From Janthinobacterium sp. (GTDB lineage: Bacteria; Pseudomonadota; Gammaproteobacteria; Burkholderiales; Burkholderiaceae_D), in NCBI GenBank assembly GCA_003133225.1, contig PKWL01000154.1, positions 1 through 42,096 on the forward strand: a stretch of DNA of 42,096 nt. The letters are read 5' to 3'. The position numbers and the translations under genes are program-made. The number at the start of each line of letters is the position of its first letter. The first letter of the stretch is position 1. Positions 41,944-42,096 of this stretch are shown piece by piece. A model generated the notes under the pieces. That model did no database searches. It was not told where the DNA came from and worked only from the letters and a program-made list of their open reading frames with translations.

Positions 41944-42092
41944 TAGCTGATCCGTGAAAGGGGCGCTTGTTGCTCGATATTGTCTGGCACGCTATGCAAA
42001 GAACTTCCATAAAACAGTTCAAAGTAGTCCTCCACCCCCTCTGCTGAATAGAGCAAAATACGATCGACGATCCCGTGTGAATTTGCGGGTGC
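41943..42092 (-). pseudogene. C-terminal remnant of an unidentified partner gene
   Basis: A 49-codon frame reads APANSHGIVDRILLYSAEG, VEDYFELFYGSSLHSVPDNI and EQQAPLSRIS, then a TAA that overlaps the next gene's ATG. A stop (42093-42095) lies directly upstream at the window edge and no good start is seen, so it is either broken or the end of a gene whose frame shifts. The family is not recognised. Coupling to the next gene suggests they once formed a two-gene unit. Confidence 0.4.
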
Positions 42093-42096
42093 TTAG

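Noticed and set aside
1..42096. tRNA, rRNA and prophage genes
   Set aside because: No cloverleaf-like or rRNA-like stretches and no phage structural or integrase genes other than the RIT recombinases were seen by eye.

Overview
The window looks like chromosome of a betaproteobacterium, probably Burkholderiales and perhaps near Oxalobacteraceae. This is inferred from gene content (a Burkholderiales-type mini-lipoprotein, a CecR-YbhGFSR-like exporter, moderate GC, ordinary Shine-Dalgarno starts). No rRNA, tRNA or species marker is present to settle it.

Positions 1-19500 are mostly ordinary chromosome: a thioesterase cut by the left edge, uppP, a hypoxanthine-DNA glycosylase, a GGDEF-EAL protein with three PAS-like regions, a secreted BON protein, a small lipoprotein, a complete efflux operon (adaptor, fused double ATPase, two ABC-2 permeases, outer-membrane factor) read divergently from its TetR-type regulator, and a 1064-residue hybrid kinase with a phosphorelay in one chain. 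A ccdAB toxin-antitoxin pair with a frameshifted toxin sits at 2553-3087, against the 3' remnant of a second glycosylase gene.

From about 19700 the window becomes a patchwork of remnants: a wrecked AAA ATPase gene, a primase/TraC-like scrap, an isolated IS21-type end, a chimera of two gene fragments, and a KfrA-like coiled-coil pseudogene. Between them lies a GC-rich redox cluster (21195-28835): two HxlR regulators, three NADPH-dependent F420-reductase-fold paralogues, two SDR-type enzymes, two SnoaL-like proteins and a methyltransferase. An imperfect copy of one roughly 38-bp sequence lies at 20894 and at 37466, bracketing this 16.6-kb segment.

The most striking part is 29263-37436. Two related group II introns lie head to tail on the minus strand. 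The downstream one has its maturase gene split by a RIT element: three overlapping tyrosine recombinase genes between 89-bp inverted repeats matching at 87 positions. The other intron's maturase has lost one base at the equivalent codon. Beside the introns are two tandem 100-bp units whose predicted hairpins differ by compensatory base pairs, so they probably form a conserved folded RNA or DNA.

The right end carries a pirin-DoxX-flavodoxin operon, a haloacid dehalogenase, the broken C-terminal end of an ATP-binding protein, and a small unidentified gene with a remnant upstream that reaches the window edge.
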